DNA of 64,000 nucleotides from Hyphomicrobiales bacterium (GCA_900467685.1 UBQX01000016.1:49956-113955); one strand, 5' to 3'; shown: positions 17,311 to 26,269, numbered from the stretch's first letter. Numbers and translations are program-made. The notes: generated by a model from the sequence alone, not told the origin.

Positions 17311-18536
17311 AATGCCGGCATTGCGGGGGCTCGCATTTCGCCCCCTTCCTCGACCTCGGAACGGCCCCGCCATCCAATTCCTATCTCGCGGAAGCCGATG
17401 TCGCGAAGCCGGAGCTCTGGTATCCGCTGGTCATCCGCGTCTGCCGCAATTGCCTGCTCGTGCAGACTGAGGATTTCGCAGGCCGCGAAACCTTCTTCTC
17501 CGAGAGCTATGCCTATTTCTCTTCGTTTTCGCAAAGCTGGCTCTCGCATGCCGAACGCTATGTCTCCCAGATGGTCGAGCGCTTCGGTCTCGGCCCACAA
17601 TCTCATGTGGTCGAGATCGCCGCCAATGACGGCTATCTGCTGCAATATGTGAAGGCGCGCGGCATCGCCTGCCTCGGCGTCGAACCCACGAAGAGCACAG
17701 CAATGGCGGCGCGGGCGAAAGGCATAGAGATCGTCGAGGACTTCTTTGGCGTCGCGCTGGCCGAGAAGCTTGTCGCAGAAGGCAGGCAGGCCGACCTCAT
17801 GGCGGCCAACAATGTTCTCGCCCATGTGCCCGACATCAACGATTTCGTCGGCGGCTTCGCCCGCCTGCTCAAGCCCGATGGCGTTGCGACTTTCGAATTC
17901 CCGCATATCCTCAACATGCTCGCAGAGAACCAGTTTGACACGGCCTACCACGAGCATTTCTCCTATCTGTCGCTTCTCGCTGTTGCCCGCATCTTCCGCG
18001 CGAATGGTCTTCGGGTGTTCGACGTTGAAAAGACGCCCTGGCATGGCGGTTCGCTGCGTGTCTTTGCCTGCCGCGCCGCAAGCGCCGCACATGCCTTGAG
18101 CGCTAGGGTAAAGGCCGTGCTCGATGAGGAGAGTGCGGCTGGTCTCGACCGTGCCGAAACCTATGCCGGAATGCAAGCCGACGCGCTTCAGGTTCGCGAT
18201 GCCTTCCTCGAATTCCTCATCGATGCGCGCCGCAAAGGGCTGCGCGTGGCGGCTTATGGCGCGGCGGCAAAGGGCAACACGCTCCTGAATTTCTCGGGCG
18301 TGAAATCCGACCTCATCGCCGCTGTCGCCGACAAGAACCCGGCAAAGCAGGGGCAATACATGCCCGGCAGCCGGATCCGCATTGTGGACGAGGAAGCGCT
18401 GATGGCGCTGCGTCCGGAAAGGGTTGTGATACTGCCATGGAATCTCAAGGACGAGATCATGCGTCAGCTTTCCTCTATCAGAGACTGGGGTGGGAAATTC
18501 GTGACGGCAATCCCCACGCTGACGATCCACGATTGA
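17307..18536 (+). CDS. sugar C-methyltransferase (class I SAM, zinc N-terminal domain)
   Basis: Three-part methyltransferase of 409 residues like those making 3-C-methyl branched deoxysugars. The N-terminus has two CxxC pairs (CRHCGGSH and CRNCLLVQ) for zinc, the middle has the SAM site VVEIAANDGYLLQY and a catalytic-like YHEHFSYLSLL, and the C-terminal domain contains AAYGAAAKGNTLLNF. Start overlaps the epimerase stop by 4 bases. With rfbF and the epimerase this suggests synthesis of a C-methylated CDP-sugar; the exact sugar is not decidable here. Confidence 0.88.
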   Translation: MKCRHCGGSHFAPFLDLGTAPPSNSYLAEADVAKPELWYPLVIRVCRNCLLVQTEDFAGRETFFSESYAYFSSFSQSWLSHAERYVSQMVERFGLGPQSHVVEIAANDGYLLQYVKARGIACLGVEPTKSTAMAARAKGIEIVEDFFGVALAEKLVAEGRQADLMAANNVLAHVPDINDFVGGFARLLKPDGVATFEFPHILNMLAENQFDTAYHEHFSYLSLLAVARIFRANGLRVFDVEKTPWHGGSLRVFACRAASAAHALSARVKAVLDEESAAGLDRAETYAGMQADALQVRDAFLEFLIDARRKGLRVAAYGAAAKGNTLLNFSGVKSDLIAAVADKNPAKQGQYMPGSRIRIVDEEALMALRPERVVILPWNLKDEIMRQLSSIRDWGGKFVTAIPTLTIHD

Positions 18537-18615
18537 CTGCTGAGCCGGCGAAAAAGCCTGCCAAGCAGCGCAAGACCCGCGACGCCAGACTCGATGCAGC
18601 CGTGGAGCTACCGGC

Positions 18616-19812
18616 CTGACATCCGCACCCGCCCTTTCGATCTGCGTGCCCTCGCGCAATCGGCAGTTCTATTTCCAGGAAACGATCCGCGCGCTTCTGG
18701 CCTCCAGCCGCAGCGACATCGAATTCGTGTTCACCGACAATTCCGATGACCCGTCGATCATGGATGCCTTCATCGACGGCATCGGCAACGATCCACGCAT
18801 TCGTTACCTTGCTTCCGAGCCCAAGTCGCTTTCCATGGTCGACAACTGGGAGCGAACCATGGCGGCCGCAACGGGCCGCTGGGTCGCCTTCATTGGCGAT
18901 GACGACTATATCGATCCCAACGTTGCCGATCTGATTGCAGCCATCGAGACACGGGTGCCCGATGTCGATGCCATTGCCTGGAACCGCCTGACCTTTCACT
19001 GGCCCGGCGCCCGGGCGGATGTGATGCAGACGGCCGTTCCCACGGGCTGCCAGATCGTCGAAGTTCTGCGCGACGATCTGATGCGCAAGACCTTCGGCTG
19101 GGAGGGCGCAGGGCGCGTCCCGACCTTCATGTTCTCCGCCTACCATGCCGCCGTCCGCCGCGACCTCGTCGAAAAGAACCGCGCGCGCTTCGGCAACCGC
19201 TATTTCGAACATCCCGTCGTCGATCAGGACAGCGCCTTCAAGATCATCTCGACGGCGCGCCGCTTCATCTTCTCCGAGCGACCCTTTTCGGTGCTCGGGA
19301 CCTGCCCGGCCAGCAACTCCGCCTCGATCGGACGCGTCGATGACACGGCCCGTCGCCATGCCGAATTCATGGCCGATCTCGGTCGAAACATGGATGACGA
19401 TCCGCATATGGCGGACTTCCCTTTTCCCTCGGCCTATGGCGTCACCGCCTCGGTCGGCGTCAGTCAGCATTGGTTCAGGACGACTTACGGCTTGAAGCAT
19501 GACGGCTGGGAGGAAAACTTCGCCCGTTCCTGCGCGCTGGACACGCAGTCTGCCGCAACGCGAGAGGATTTCGAGATCATCCGCGCCCGTTACGAGGCGG
19601 GCTTCAGGGTCTGGCATGGCGGCCGCTACCTGCCGTACTTCCAGCCGGTTTACACGGAACCTGCCCCTGCGGACGGTCCGGCCTTCAAAGGCGTCACCCC
19701 GCTGCTCGTCCATATCGGTGAGGATTTTGCGGGTGCAGAAACGCCGCTCGCGCTGTACGAGGCAGCGGCCGGGATGATGACCCCGCCTTCTGAAATTCCC
19801 GTCCCGCTTTGA
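18616..19812 (+). CDS. glycosyltransferase family 2 protein, probable non-ATG start
   Basis: GT-A fold glycosyltransferase. The first beta strand reads LSICVPSRNR from about 18634, followed by FVFTDNSDDPS and the metal-binding GDDDYIDPNV near residue 92. In this frame the only codons between the upstream stop (18541-18543) and the core are CTG at 18616, with GGAG 8 bases before it, and GTG at 18646, which would cut off most of the first strand. CTG 18616 (398 residues) is therefore listed; GTG (388 residues) or a sequence error are alternatives. The C-terminus (FRVWHGGRYLPYFQP) is paralogous to the gene at 22014-23111. It probably adds a sugar to the surface glycan or a protein. Confidence 0.75.
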   Translation: MTSAPALSICVPSRNRQFYFQETIRALLASSRSDIEFVFTDNSDDPSIMDAFIDGIGNDPRIRYLASEPKSLSMVDNWERTMAAATGRWVAFIGDDDYIDPNVADLIAAIETRVPDVDAIAWNRLTFHWPGARADVMQTAVPTGCQIVEVLRDDLMRKTFGWEGAGRVPTFMFSAYHAAVRRDLVEKNRARFGNRYFEHPVVDQDSAFKIISTARRFIFSERPFSVLGTCPASNSASIGRVDDTARRHAEFMADLGRNMDDDPHMADFPFPSAYGVTASVGVSQHWFRTTYGLKHDGWEENFARSCALDTQSAATREDFEIIRARYEAGFRVWHGGRYLPYFQPVYTEPAPADGPAFKGVTPLLVHIGEDFAGAETPLALYEAAAGMMTPPSEIPVPL

Positions 19813-20001
19813 ACGCTTGCAAGCAGAGCGTGCCAGTCTCGGGCAAGACAGGCGGACTATCCATTCATCAGATCAATCGTGAGCCGGCAAGGGATTTGAG
19901 CCGGCTTTCGCGGGGAATGACGAAACCATGCGAAGACCTTGCCGCCGGATTGCAGATCGCTGGCCGCATCCGCGTCGGACGCGTTCCGGCTCTGTTGGCG
20001 C

Positions 20002-20844
20002 ATGAGCAAGGTCTTCCTCACCGGTGCCAGCGGCTTCGTGGGGCGACAGGTCCTCAAGCATCTGCTCGCGGCCGGCCACGAGGTGACGGTTGCCGTACGT
20101 CCCGGCAGCATGCTCCGCGCGGGCATATCCACCAGCAACCTTAACGTCGTGCTGACGCGTGATCTCTTCGCCGAGCGGGAGGACTGGTGGACACGGGCCC
20201 TTGTCGGCCACGAAACGCTGATCCATGCCGCCTGGTATGTCGATCCGAAGACCTATCAGCGCTCGCGCTTCAATTTCATCTGCACGGTGGGCAGCATCGT
20301 CATGGCGCGCGCTGCCGCACGCGCGGGCGTCGGTCACCTCATCGGCCTCGGCACCTGTATGGAATACCGCCTGCCGTCGACACGAATCCAGCCCGACGCG
20401 CCACTGGGACCTTCGACCATCTATTCCGCTTCGAAGCTTGCGACCTATTTCGCCCTGCGGCGACATGCGGCGCTTGCCGGTCAGCGGTTTACATGGGCGC
20501 GACTTTTCTATCTCCACGGCGAGTTCGAGCAGCAGGGACGGCTTGCACCCTATATTCATGACTGTATTGCGCGCGGCGAACATGCCAGGCTCTCCGCCGG
20601 CACGCAGCTGCGCGACTATCTCCATGTCGCCGATGCAGGCCGCATGATCGCCGGGATTGCCGACACGGGGCAGGAGGGTGTCGTCAACATCTGCTCGGGC
20701 CGCCCCACCACAATTCGCCTGTTCGCCGAACGGATCGCCGATATGTACGGACGGCGTGACCTCCTCATCTTCTCGAACGATCCTGTCCCGCCAAATGATC
20801 CCGCCGCGGTCGTGGGCGTGTGCAATTGGCAGGCTCCGCAATGA
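20002..20844 (+). CDS. NAD-dependent epimerase/dehydratase (extended SDR)
   Basis: Sugar-nucleotide SDR of 280 residues: Rossmann motif TGASGFVG near residue 8 and catalytic YSASK (YxxxK), with a Thr/Cys-containing LGTCMEY segment at the Ser position of the triad. It probably reduces or epimerises a 4-keto-6-deoxy sugar; in a CDP-branched-sugar pathway it could be the 4-ketoreductase, which is inference. The frame opens to 19939 but the fold starts at ATG 20002. The 189 bases before it (19813-20001) contain no gene. Overlaps the next start by ATGA. Confidence 0.85.
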   Translation: MSKVFLTGASGFVGRQVLKHLLAAGHEVTVAVRPGSMLRAGISTSNLNVVLTRDLFAEREDWWTRALVGHETLIHAAWYVDPKTYQRSRFNFICTVGSIVMARAAARAGVGHLIGLGTCMEYRLPSTRIQPDAPLGPSTIYSASKLATYFALRRHAALAGQRFTWARLFYLHGEFEQQGRLAPYIHDCIARGEHARLSAGTQLRDYLHVADAGRMIAGIADTGQEGVVNICSGRPTTIRLFAERIADMYGRRDLLIFSNDPVPPNDPAAVVGVCNWQAPQ

Positions 20845-22064
20845 CGAGCGGGAGGAAGGTGCATCTCACCGCCCATCTCGGCGGCGGCGTCGGCAAGGCG
20901 CATGCCGCAATCCGTGCGGTGGACCCACAGGCGGCTGATCATACCTATATCCTGCTCGAACGCCCCCGCGACCGCCGCTACGCCGATGCCATCATGGCAA
21001 CGGGCGCAAAGGTGATCGAGGCACCCGAACACGAGCATATGCTGGCGCTGCTCGAAGCGGCCGATATTGTCCAGGTCGAATTCTGGAACCATCCACGCCT
21101 CTATGACGCACTGGCGCGTTTGCCGCTTCCGGCAGGACGTTATCTGTTCTGGTCCCACATTTCGGGCCTCGCTCCGCCGCTCATTGCAGAAGGGCTGACC
21201 GCCGCCGCCGACATCTTTGTCTACACCTCCGCCTGTTCACTGGCGCGTCCAGCCCGGGGTGACCTGCGCGTCATCGGCAGCGGCTTTGGACTTGATCATC
21301 CGCCAAAGCGGAGACTGCAGCGCGGAAAGCTGCGCGGTGGCTATCTCGGAACAGTGGATTTCGTGAAGATGAGTCCGGATTTCTTTTCCATCGTCGATGC
21401 GGTGGACGGTCCGGATTTCGAGATCGCGGTCTACGGCGCCTTCGACCCGCAGGGGGGACCTGCCCGCGCGCATGCGGCCATGCGCCATCCCGAAAGGGTT
21501 CGGATGATGGGTCAGACTGATGATCCGGCGGGTGCGCTCGCCGAATTGGATTTCTTCTTCTATCCCCTGGACCGCCAGCATTTTGGTACGGCGGAGAATG
21601 CGCTGGTAGAGGCGATGTCGGCGGGGCTTGCGCCGCTCGTGCTCGACAACGCCGCCGAATGCGCGATCGTGACCAATGACGTGACAGGACTGGTCGCCGG
21701 CAATGCTGGCGAATGCGCTCAGGCGCTCACACGGTTGCTGACGGACAGGCGCTTGCGGGAGACGCTCGGCGATGCTGCGGCGCTCGACGCGGCCAGACGT
21801 TTCCGCCCCGAGGTCTCGCGCGACGCGTTTGCCGTTGCTTATGGAGATCTGATGGCGCGGCCGAAGACGAAGCCGGATTTCACCGCTGCCCTCGGCCCCG
21901 ATCCGCTCAACTGGTTTCTGAGCAGCTTCCCGCAAGGGAGCGTCGAGGCGCAGGGCAAGCCCTCCAAGGGCAGCCTCTCGCATTTCATCGCCTGCTTTCC
22001 CGACGATGAAGAATTAAATCGCTGTGCCCGCGCCGCAGATGAGGCGAACGGGTGCGAGGAATGA
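20841..22064 (+). CDS. glycosyltransferase (GT-B, GT1/GT4-like)
   Basis: The 407-residue protein has a GT-B architecture: N-terminal HLTAHLGGGVGKAH (glycine-rich first loop) and a C-terminal donor domain with FFFYPLDRQHFGTAENALVEAMSAGLAPLVLDN, the EX7E-type sugar-nucleotide site of GT4 enzymes. It starts within the previous stop (ATGA at 20841). The tail after residue 345 (PDPLNWFLSSFPQ) looks like an added segment. Its last 51 bases overlap the convergent glycosyltransferase gene on the minus strand. Confidence 0.85.
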   Translation: MTSGRKVHLTAHLGGGVGKAHAAIRAVDPQAADHTYILLERPRDRRYADAIMATGAKVIEAPEHEHMLALLEAADIVQVEFWNHPRLYDALARLPLPAGRYLFWSHISGLAPPLIAEGLTAAADIFVYTSACSLARPARGDLRVIGSGFGLDHPPKRRLQRGKLRGGYLGTVDFVKMSPDFFSIVDAVDGPDFEIAVYGAFDPQGGPARAHAAMRHPERVRMMGQTDDPAGALAELDFFFYPLDRQHFGTAENALVEAMSAGLAPLVLDNAAECAIVTNDVTGLVAGNAGECAQALTRLLTDRRLRETLGDAAALDAARRFRPEVSRDAFAVAYGDLMARPKTKPDFTAALGPDPLNWFLSSFPQGSVEAQGKPSKGSLSHFIACFPDDEELNRCARAADEANGCEE

Positions 22065-23111
22065 CCGCATGACGCGGTAGAAGTCCTGCGCGGTGCGAGC
22101 CTTGCCTATGAAGCGATCCACCATCAGCATGTTACCATGCAGGCCGCGCCGGATATCTGGTGGCTGCGGTCCGGCATAATAGGGCTGGAAGAGATGCGCG
22201 TGCCGCCCGCCATCCCAGGCGCGGAAAGCCTTGTCATAGGCCTCGCACTTGGCGGCAAAAGGCTCTTCATCGGTTTCCAGCAGGCAGTCTATCATGGCAG
22301 CGCGCACGAAGGCCTCTTCGGCTCCCGGGCCCCAGGGCGCGCCCATTTCCATGAAGACAGCATTCTGGACTTCGGCAATTCCGGCCGTCTCGCCAATTCC
22401 GGCATGAAATGGAAAGCGCGGCGTCGGAACACCTGCGGGGTCGAAGGCGAAGGGTTGCCGGGCAATGACCGACATCGGTCGTTCGCAAAAGGCGATCTCG
22501 TTGGCCATGAAGATCGTCCGGGCCGACCATTCGGCGGCGGGCAGTGGCGACACCCGGCCGGATGCGACCAGACTTTCCACGATGTTGAGCGCGAGCGAAC
22601 GTTTCAGCGCACCGTGATAGAGCCCGAAGGGCATCCGCGGCACGTTGAGGCTGTTCTCCCACATGAAGAACGCCTTCAGCATCGCCGTCTTTTCGATGTT
22701 GACGATGGCATACTGGCTCGGCACGCCGACGGAAAAGCGCCGGTCTGGTGGGTCGCTGGCGTCGATCTGCAATGAGTGCCAGGAAAGCGCATCGGCGGCC
22801 GGGTTGGCTTGCGCCACGAAGCCCACCATGATGGCCAATTCCGGCTCCAGCATGTCGTCAGGTTTGACCAGTGTGACCCACTCACCGGTCGAGGCCGCAA
22901 CCAGCGCCGACCAGATCGCCTGCTGCGGCGTGCCCGGCAGCATGGCCGGAAGAACCGTCAGGCGCGGATCGTCAATATCCGGAAGGTCGCCTGTCTGAAC
23001 AGTCACGATTTCCAGATCAAGGGAGCGGTCGGCCAAAAGTACGCCCAGAAGGGTCGCAAGGCCACTTTCGGAGCTCTGGGCAGGCGGAATGAGAACCGAC
23101 AGGCGAGGCAT
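22014..23111 (-). CDS. glycosyltransferase family 2-like protein
   Basis: The 365-residue protein starts with LSVLIPPAQSSESG and has a GT-A pattern with KPDDMLEPEL at the metal site. It matches the gene at 18616-19812 along its length (FGLYHGALKRSL versus FSAYHAAVRRDL; FRAWDGGRHAHLFQP versus FRVWHGGRYLPYFQP), so the two are diverged paralogues. GGAGA precedes ATG 23111; an upstream ATG at 23132 is possible. It is convergent with the GT-B gene and overlaps it by 51 bases. Target glycan unknown. Confidence 0.82.
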   Translation of the reverse strand: MPRLSVLIPPAQSSESGLATLLGVLLADRSLDLEIVTVQTGDLPDIDDPRLTVLPAMLPGTPQQAIWSALVAASTGEWVTLVKPDDMLEPELAIMVGFVAQANPAADALSWHSLQIDASDPPDRRFSVGVPSQYAIVNIEKTAMLKAFFMWENSLNVPRMPFGLYHGALKRSLALNIVESLVASGRVSPLPAAEWSARTIFMANEIAFCERPMSVIARQPFAFDPAGVPTPRFPFHAGIGETAGIAEVQNAVFMEMGAPWGPGAEEAFVRAAMIDCLLETDEEPFAAKCEAYDKAFRAWDGGRHAHLFQPYYAGPQPPDIRRGLHGNMLMVDRFIGKARTAQDFYRVMRSFLAPVRLICGAGTAI

Positions 23112-23157
23112 GGGCGTCTCCGCGCCGGGCATCGAATGTTGAAAGCGGCCCGGAACC

Positions 23158-23225
23158 GTTCAGGCGCGCAGCCAGGATGGCGGGGAGGGTGCGGTCCTGT
23201 CCCGTGCTCCGGCGCGCGCCTGAAC
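23158..23225. repeat. 12-bp inverted repeat with 44-base spacer
   Basis: GTTCAGGCGCGC (23158-23169) and GCGCGCCTGAAC (23214-23225) are perfect inverted copies in the gene-free stretch upstream of the glycosyltransferase start. It might be a cruciform or RNA stem, or the ends of a very small element; no other copy was noticed. Confidence 0.5.
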
Positions 23226-23290
23226 ATCTCCTGTCTAGGGTCGGTAGCTTGAGCGAAACTAACGATCGGCAGATTTGCCTTTCGCCTGTT

Positions 23291-23623
23291 TCACGCGGCG
23301 GCCTGCCGGGCCAGCTGGTACAGCATGGTGGAGCGGCCGCCGGAGGCGCAATAGCCGAGGACCTTGCCGGTTTCCTCGCGCAGCACCGCCTTCAGCTTCG
23401 ACGCATGCTGCATGGGCATCGCACCGCCGGTAACGGGCAGGTAATAGGCTTTCATGCCGAGAGCCTTGGCGGCCGACTCGATTTCGGCAAATGCCGGCTG
23501 GCCATAGCCCTCGCCATCCGGGCGCATGCAGCAGACGGCGGAAAAGCCGGCCTCTTTCAGCTGCGCGAGATGATCCGTCGAAATCTGGCCTGCGACGAAA
23601 TAGTTGCTGTCGAGCTGGCGCAT
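23291..23623 (-). CDS. TIGR01244/DUF442 family phosphatase- or sulfurtransferase-like protein
   Basis: Small 110-residue protein of the dual-specificity-phosphatase fold found N-terminal to beta-lactamase-like proteins (Blh family). The signature loop is GYCASGGRSTMLYQLA, with Cys and Arg in the CX5R arrangement, after FSAVCCMRPDGEG. Function in this family is only partly known; sulfide or cysteine-persulfide metabolism is often suggested. The frame extends upstream to 23710, but AGGA lies about 8 bases before ATG 23623 and the domain begins here. Divergent from galE across an AT-rich 270-base gap. Confidence 0.8.
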   Translation of the reverse strand: MRQLDSNYFVAGQISTDHLAQLKEAGFSAVCCMRPDGEGYGQPAFAEIESAAKALGMKAYYLPVTGGAMPMQHASKLKAVLREETGKVLGYCASGGRSTMLYQLARQAAA

Positions 23624-23897
23624 GGAAGGTCCTGTTCCTTTTTTGAAGAGCGCAGCAAGAATCCGGCCTATAAGGCCGGTCTGCGGGTGCGTCGAGTTGG
23701 ATGCCATCAATGAAAACTTTCAACTGCGTGATACGTGTCGGAAATATATATAATAAGTTATATGTTTTTCAAGAGGGAGATCCAGCGTCGATAAGGCTGC
23801 CATTGCCGGGCGGTTGGTACGCCTGCCAAGTTTGCGGTTGCAAGAGGCCTTCCAGAAGCTATTGTGCGTCGCACTTGAAGAGAAGACGGAGATTGTC

Positions 23898-24890
23898 ATG
23901 GCAGTTCTTGTCACCGGTGGCGCAGGCTATATCGGCAGCCACATGGTATGGGCGCTGATCGACGCCGGCGAGGACGTTGTGGTGATCGACCGTCTCTCCA
24001 CCGGTCACCGCTGGGCAATCGCTCCGGAAGCGAAATTCTACGAAGGCGACATTGCCGACACGTCCGTCCTCGATCGCATCGCTGCCGAGAACAAGATCGA
24101 CGCCATCATCCACTTCGCCGGCTCCATCGTCGTCCCCGAATCCGTCAGCGATCCGCTCGGTTATTACGAGAACAATACCGTCAAGTCGCGCGCCCTGATC
24201 GCCTGGGCTGTGAAGACGGGCGTGAAGCATTTCGTCTTCTCCTCCACCGCTGCCGTCTATGGCACGCCGGACAGTGCGGATCCCGTCTCGGAAACCGCGC
24301 GTCTTTCGCCGGAATCGCCCTATGGCAGTTCCAAATTGATGACGGAGATCATGCTGCGCGACACCGCCGCCGCCCATGATTTCACCTACACGGCGCTGCG
24401 CTACTTCAACGTCGCCGGTGCCGACCCCAAAGGGCGGACGGGACAGTCGACGCCGGGTGCGACGCATCTGATCAAGGTCGCAAGCCAGGTCGTCACGGGA
24501 CTTCGCGAGAAGATCGACGTTTTCGGCACCGACTATCCGACGCATGACGGCACCTGCGTGCGCGACTATATTCATGTGAGCGATCTGGCAAACGCGCATC
24601 TGAAGGCGTTGCAGCGCATGCGCGACGGTGGCGGATCGCTCGTCGCCAATTGCGGTTACGGCCGCGGCTTCTCTGTTCTGGATGTGCTCGATACGATGAA
24701 GAAGGTCGTTGGCCGCGACTTTAATATCGGCTTCGGCCCGCGCCGCGCCGGTGATGCGGTGCTCATCGTGGCCAACCCGGCGGTTGCCAAGCGCGAACTC
24801 GGCTGGCAGCCGGTGCACGACAATCTCGAAGAAATCATCTCTTCGGCGCTCTCCTGGGAAGAGCATCTGCGGCGGAAGAATTCGTATTGA
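23898..24890 (+). CDS. galE: UDP-glucose 4-epimerase
   Basis: Interconverts UDP-glucose and UDP-galactose, giving UDP-galactose for exopolysaccharide and LPS. The 330-residue protein has TGGAGYIGSH at the N-terminus, the FSSTAAVYG segment with catalytic Ser/Thr, and Y142/K146 in YGSSK. GGAG lies 7 bases before ATG 23898; the longer frame from 23814 lacks family features. Length is typical for rhizobial GalE. It closes the surface-sugar region and is tail to tail with nudC. Confidence 0.93.
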   Translation: MAVLVTGGAGYIGSHMVWALIDAGEDVVVIDRLSTGHRWAIAPEAKFYEGDIADTSVLDRIAAENKIDAIIHFAGSIVVPESVSDPLGYYENNTVKSRALIAWAVKTGVKHFVFSSTAAVYGTPDSADPVSETARLSPESPYGSSKLMTEIMLRDTAAAHDFTYTALRYFNVAGADPKGRTGQSTPGATHLIKVASQVVTGLREKIDVFGTDYPTHDGTCVRDYIHVSDLANAHLKALQRMRDGGGSLVANCGYGRGFSVLDVLDTMKKVVGRDFNIGFGPRRAGDAVLIVANPAVAKRELGWQPVHDNLEEIISSALSWEEHLRRKNSY

Positions 24891-24891
24891 T

Positions 24892-24910
24892 CGGAGGCTT
24901 TACGCCTCCG
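24892..24910. terminator. stem-loop between convergent galE and nudC
   Basis: CGGAGGC (24892-24898) and GCCTCCG (24904-24910) form a 7-bp stem directly after the galE stop and over the nudC stop. No T-run on either strand. Confidence 0.5.
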
Positions 24911-25862
24911 GCCAGTCCAGCCAGTCCCGCATCAGCCGATGCGCAATCGCGCCCTTGGGCGGAGCGGAGCCCGGTTCACCCAGCGTCCGCTTCAGCATCG
25001 CCTCTGTCTCTTCGCGGCTGAACCAGCGGCAATCTGCCAGTTCCTTCTGGTCGAAGGTGATGTCGCGGCTTGTCGCCCGGCTGAAGCAGCCGATCATCAG
25101 CGAATGTGGCACCGGCCAGGGCTGCGAGGCATAGATGCGGATCTGCCCGACTGTGATGCCCGCTTCTTCGAAGGTCTCGCGGCGCACGGCATTCTCGATC
25201 GTTTCGCCGGGTTCGACAAAGCCGGCAAGGCAGGAATACATGCCGTCCGGAAACTGCACATTGCGCCCGAGCAGGCAGCGGTCGTTCTCCTCATCGATCA
25301 CCAGCATGATGACGACCGGGTCGGTGCGCGGAAACAGCATGTTGCCGCAGGCTTCGCAGACGCGCTTGTAGCCGCCGGATTTGGCAATCGTCGCGTTGCC
25401 GCATTTGCCGCAGAAACGATGCGTCATGTTCCAGTGGACGAGCGAAAAGGCCTGCGCCGCTTCACCCAGCATCGCGCCTTCCAGAATATTTTCCCGATAG
25501 ATGCCGCGTGCGCTCGCCGCCTTGTAGAGCTCGGGCAGATTTTCCGGATCGATCCGCACCGGCATGGCAATGCGCGGCTCGCCGGTCTCGCGATGACCGA
25601 GCAGCACGGCATTGTCCGGATCGGGATCGAGCGCGGCCAGCTCGTAAGGCGCAAACAGCGGATCAAGCACCTGCCGGTCATGCTTCAGGATCATGCGACC
25701 GTCGGCGATCGCATAGCAATGCACCCCCTCGGTCGCGAAGGCCTTTTCCAGACAGTCATCCGTGCGATTTTCCGTATCGCGGATGAGCGCATTTTCCGCA
25801 AAGGCTGTGAGGCTCGACGGCTCCGCATGGGGAGCAGCGAGGTCGAAGATCGGACTTTTCAT
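24900..25862 (-). CDS. nudC: NAD(+)/NADH pyrophosphatase NudC
   Basis: Nudix hydrolase that cleaves NADH to NMNH and AMP and can remove NAD caps from RNA. The 320-residue protein has an N-terminal domain, a zinc ribbon (CGKCGN and CEACGN), the Nudix box GETIENAVRRETFEEAG and the NudC-specific SQPWPVPHS (usual form SQPWPFPxS, here Val for Phe). Its ATG overlaps the stop of the upstream HIT gene by 4 bases, so the two form an operon. Confidence 0.93.
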   Translation of the reverse strand: MKSPIFDLAAPHAEPSSLTAFAENALIRDTENRTDDCLEKAFATEGVHCYAIADGRMILKHDRQVLDPLFAPYELAALDPDPDNAVLLGHRETGEPRIAMPVRIDPENLPELYKAASARGIYRENILEGAMLGEAAQAFSLVHWNMTHRFCGKCGNATIAKSGGYKRVCEACGNMLFPRTDPVVIMLVIDEENDRCLLGRNVQFPDGMYSCLAGFVEPGETIENAVRRETFEEAGITVGQIRIYASQPWPVPHSLMIGCFSRATSRDITFDQKELADCRWFSREETEAMLKRTLGEPGSAPPKGAIAHRLMRDWLDWPEA

Positions 25863-26269
25863 GTGCAGAGCGCTTTCAGAATGGTGTCGGCAAGGCGTTT
25901 GCGCGCCTCTGGCTCATAGGGGACGGCCTCGCCAAAGCCCCAGATCGGCCCCGGCCAGTTGGCGTCGCCCTCGTTGCGCGCCACGACGTGTACGTGGAGC
26001 TGTCGCACGATATTGCCGATCGCGGCAACATTGATCTTCGTGCATTGGGTGACGCTTTTCAGCGCGCTGGCAACAAGATTTGTCTCGAAAGTCAGCATCG
26101 TCTGGTCGAGCGGCGTCAGTTCGAAAATCTCCGAGATATCCGGCCGTTGCGGGATGAGTGTCAGCCATACCCAGCGGCTGTCATCCACCAGGCGCAGCTG
26201 GCAAAGACCGATATTGGCGATCAGCGTCGCGTTGCGCGTCAGCCGCGCATCGGGTTCGAATCTCTCCAA
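25859..26269 (-). CDS. HIT family protein, TTG start
   Basis: Histidine-triad nucleotide-binding protein; the HIT motif is QLHVHVVAR (H-x-H form). The open frame reaches 26431, but that would run into the SRP RNA gene. A TTG at 26269 with GGGAG 8 bases upstream gives 136 residues, the usual size, starting LERFEPDARL. HIT proteins hydrolyse nucleotide phosphoramidates or dinucleotides, which suits its pairing with nudC. Confidence 0.82.
   Translation of the reverse strand: MERFEPDARLTRNATLIANIGLCQLRLVDDSRWVWLTLIPQRPDISEIFELTPLDQTMLTFETNLVASALKSVTQCTKINVAAIGNIVRQLHVHVVARNEGDANWPGPIWGFGEAVPYEPEARKRLADTILKALCT

Noticed and set aside
23259..23723. Alternative 154-codon frame overlapping the TIGR01244-type gene
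   Set aside because: The other frame carries the CX5R loop and conserved sequence; this one has no motif.
26249..26262. GGGTTCGAATC, like a tRNA T-loop
   Set aside because: The flanking bases do not form a T-stem and no acceptor, D or anticodon arm surrounds it. It lies within the HIT gene.
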